This document shows positions 63,134 to 64,000 of a stretch of 64,000 nt of DNA, piece by piece. The stretch is from the NCBI RefSeq assembly GCF_900130075.1, contig NZ_LT671418.1, positions 496,001 to 560,000 of the forward strand. Reading direction: 5' to 3'. Numbering within the stretch: the first letter of the stretch is position 1; every line of letters starts with the position of its first letter. Under the pieces are notes generated by a model that saw nothing but the letters and a program-made list of their open reading frames with translations, did no database searches and was not told where the DNA came from. A program made the position numbers and the translations under genes. This DNA comes from Herminiimonas arsenitoxidans. Lineage in GTDB: Bacteria; Pseudomonadota; Gammaproteobacteria; Burkholderiales; Burkholderiaceae_D.

Positions 63134-63309
63134 TCATCTCCTCTGCTTTTGCCGTGGCGATACACGATCCAGATCAGCAGCGAAGTGATCGGTACCCATG
63201 CCAGTTGGTACCAGTAGAAAAATGGAAAGCCGAAGAGAGTAGGGAATTCGTGGTTATAGAACGGCAGCCACAATAAGCCGATAAACGGCAGTAATAGCAG
63301 GGCCCACAT
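63130..63309 (-). CDS. DUF3311 small membrane protein
   Basis: This 59-residue gene was found by direct reading between the symporter and the AraC gene. It starts at 63309 with a strong AGGAG site and encodes MWALLLLPFIGLLWLPFYNH followed by a second helix (YQLAWVPITSLLIWIVY) and a basic tail KSRGDE. The stop overlaps the symporter start (ATGA). DUF3311 proteins are two-helix companions of sodium:solute symporters and may be needed for stability. Confidence 0.88.
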   Translation of the reverse strand: MWALLLLPFIGLLWLPFYNHEFPTLFGFPFFYWYQLAWVPITSLLIWIVYRHGKSRGDE

Positions 63310-63601
63310 GTTGATCTCCTTTGGTGGTTAAACCCGAGCATCTTCTTTATGGTTACGCCGGTGCGATGAGAGCTTGCAGGAGGTAACGTGTATGGATTGG
63401 ACAGCAAGTAATAGTCCGAATTCCATTCCGCTTTGCTTGTATGCAAATTAAATTTTGGTAATGTTTTCCCTGCGGAGATGTAGATTGTTTGCGAGAAAAC
63501 TTTCTACTATTTTCTTAACGCTTTGCGATCACAATCTTTGCAAAAGTATTGTGATGAGTAATTTGTTTTACGAGATTGGATGTGGATAACAACTATATTA
63601 A
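63310..63601. other. Noncoding interval between DUF3311 and AraC genes
   Basis: These 292 bases contain no convincing gene. Upstream of DUF3311 they presumably hold its promoter; no operator or palindrome was recognised. Confidence 0.4.
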
Positions 63602-64000
63602 TCAGGAAGCCAATCGCATCCGTTTAATGTCTCGTACTGGTGGCGCACCAAACAAGCGCGTGTATTCGCGACTGAACTGAGATGCACTCTCATATCCCAC
63701 ACGCACCGCTGCGCTGCTCGCATCAATGTCTTCGTTGAGCATCAATTGTCGAGCATCCTGCAAACGCAGATTTTTTAAATATTGCAGTGGGCTCATGCCT
63801 GTTACCACACGAAAATGCTGGCGAAAAGTTGAAGGACTCATGTGTGCTTTGGTCGCCAGATCATCCATGGTGACTTCTTCCTTATAGTTCTGCTTCAGCC
63901 ATGAAAGCACCTTGGCAACCTGATGGCTAGGGGAGCCAACTGCAACCATGTGCCGTAACGAAGGGCCGTGTTCGCCTTTCAACAATCGAACAACAATCTC
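63602..64000 (-). CDS. AraC family transcriptional regulator (N-terminus off window)
   Basis: The reading frame enters from the right edge without a start (first residues EIVVRLLKGEHGPSLRHMV) and ends at 63602, giving 132 residues. The two helix-turn-helix units of the AraC domain are complete: MDDLATKAHMSPSTFRQHFR and SAAVRVGYESASQFSREYTR, with MSPLQYLKNLRLQDARQLML between. The missing part is probably the cupin-like sensor domain of the AraC_N type. Target genes are unknown. Confidence 0.9.
   Translation of the reverse strand, partial: EIVVRLLKGEHGPSLRHMVAVGSPSHQVAKVLSWLKQNYKEEVTMDDLATKAHMSPSTFRQHFRVVTGMSPLQYLKNLRLQDARQLMLNEDIDASSAAVRVGYESASQFSREYTRLFGAPPVRDIKRMRLAS

Noticed and set aside
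1..64000. Search for tRNA, rRNA, CRISPR arrays, transposases and phage genes
   Set aside because: No cloverleaf with a conserved T-loop, repeat-spacer array, transposase or integrase motif was seen by eye; a dedicated scan (tRNAscan, CRISPR finder) could still reveal a missed one.

Overview
The window looks like a chromosomal segment of a betaproteobacterium of the Oxalobacteraceae type (Herminiimonas/Janthinobacterium-like). The reasons are the style of the encoded proteins, moderate G+C, ordinary Shine-Dalgarno spacing, and a set of urease, urea ABC transporter, Kdp and DUF3311/symporter genes in the order usual for that group. This placement is inference from protein character, with no database search. 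No rRNA, tRNA, CRISPR array, prophage or insertion sequence was seen.

Layout. 1-5.8 kb: the 5' part of a Fur-boxed TonB-dependent siderophore receptor, folE, two small membrane proteins, and an SDR-like reductase divergent from a LysR regulator. 6.1-9 kb: an MFS transporter, a lipoprotein and a coiled-coil protein; a 47-nt stretch of the coiled-coil gene is repeated imperfectly about 1 kb away. 9-15 kb: a PHP/DUF3604 metallohydrolase operon with a sulfonate/taurine/nitrate-type ABC transporter, divergent from a HutC-type GntR regulator; its substrate is unknown and it is the best candidate for an undescribed pathway. 15-21 kb: DinB-like protein, AlkB, a penicillin-binding-like serine hydrolase, and a run of small enzymes (SRPBCC, YciI, VOC, HigA-N-like, SnoaL) divergent from a TetR regulator with a palindromic operator. 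21.4-23.9 kb: feoA-feoB plus a small Cys-rich membrane protein under a Fur box. 24-30 kb: a D,D-peptidase-like protein, opgD, a GGDEF protein, an esterase and Dps.

30-36 kb: metal homeostasis. A divergent dmeR/dmeF pair (cobalt/nickel-type repressor and CDF exporter) shares an operator; next comes a six-gene periplasmic copper cassette (two His/Met-rich proteins, an outer membrane factor, a multicopper oxidase, a cupredoxin and a CusF-like protein) without the CusAB pump. 36.7-45 kb: a full kdp operon for high-affinity potassium uptake, an additional 30-residue membrane protein before kdpF, and the KdpDE two-component system. 45.1-56.7 kb: a co-directional urea utilisation block, urtABCDE-ureDABCEFG-hupE/ureJ, which imports urea, hydrolyses it and supplies nickel and maturation factors.

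57-64 kb: an HD phosphohydrolase, a DUF3300 lipoprotein with a long Gln/His/Pro-rich tail, a dapA homologue, a hypothetical protein, a DUF3311 plus sodium:solute symporter pair of the MctP type, and the C-terminal part of an AraC regulator cut by the window end.

Regulatory elements read directly include two Fur boxes, a RcnR/DmeR-type operator, palindromes beside the TetR and GntR genes, a candidate KdpE direct repeat, hairpins in three kdp gene junctions, a hairpin between urtA and urtB, and several intrinsic terminators.
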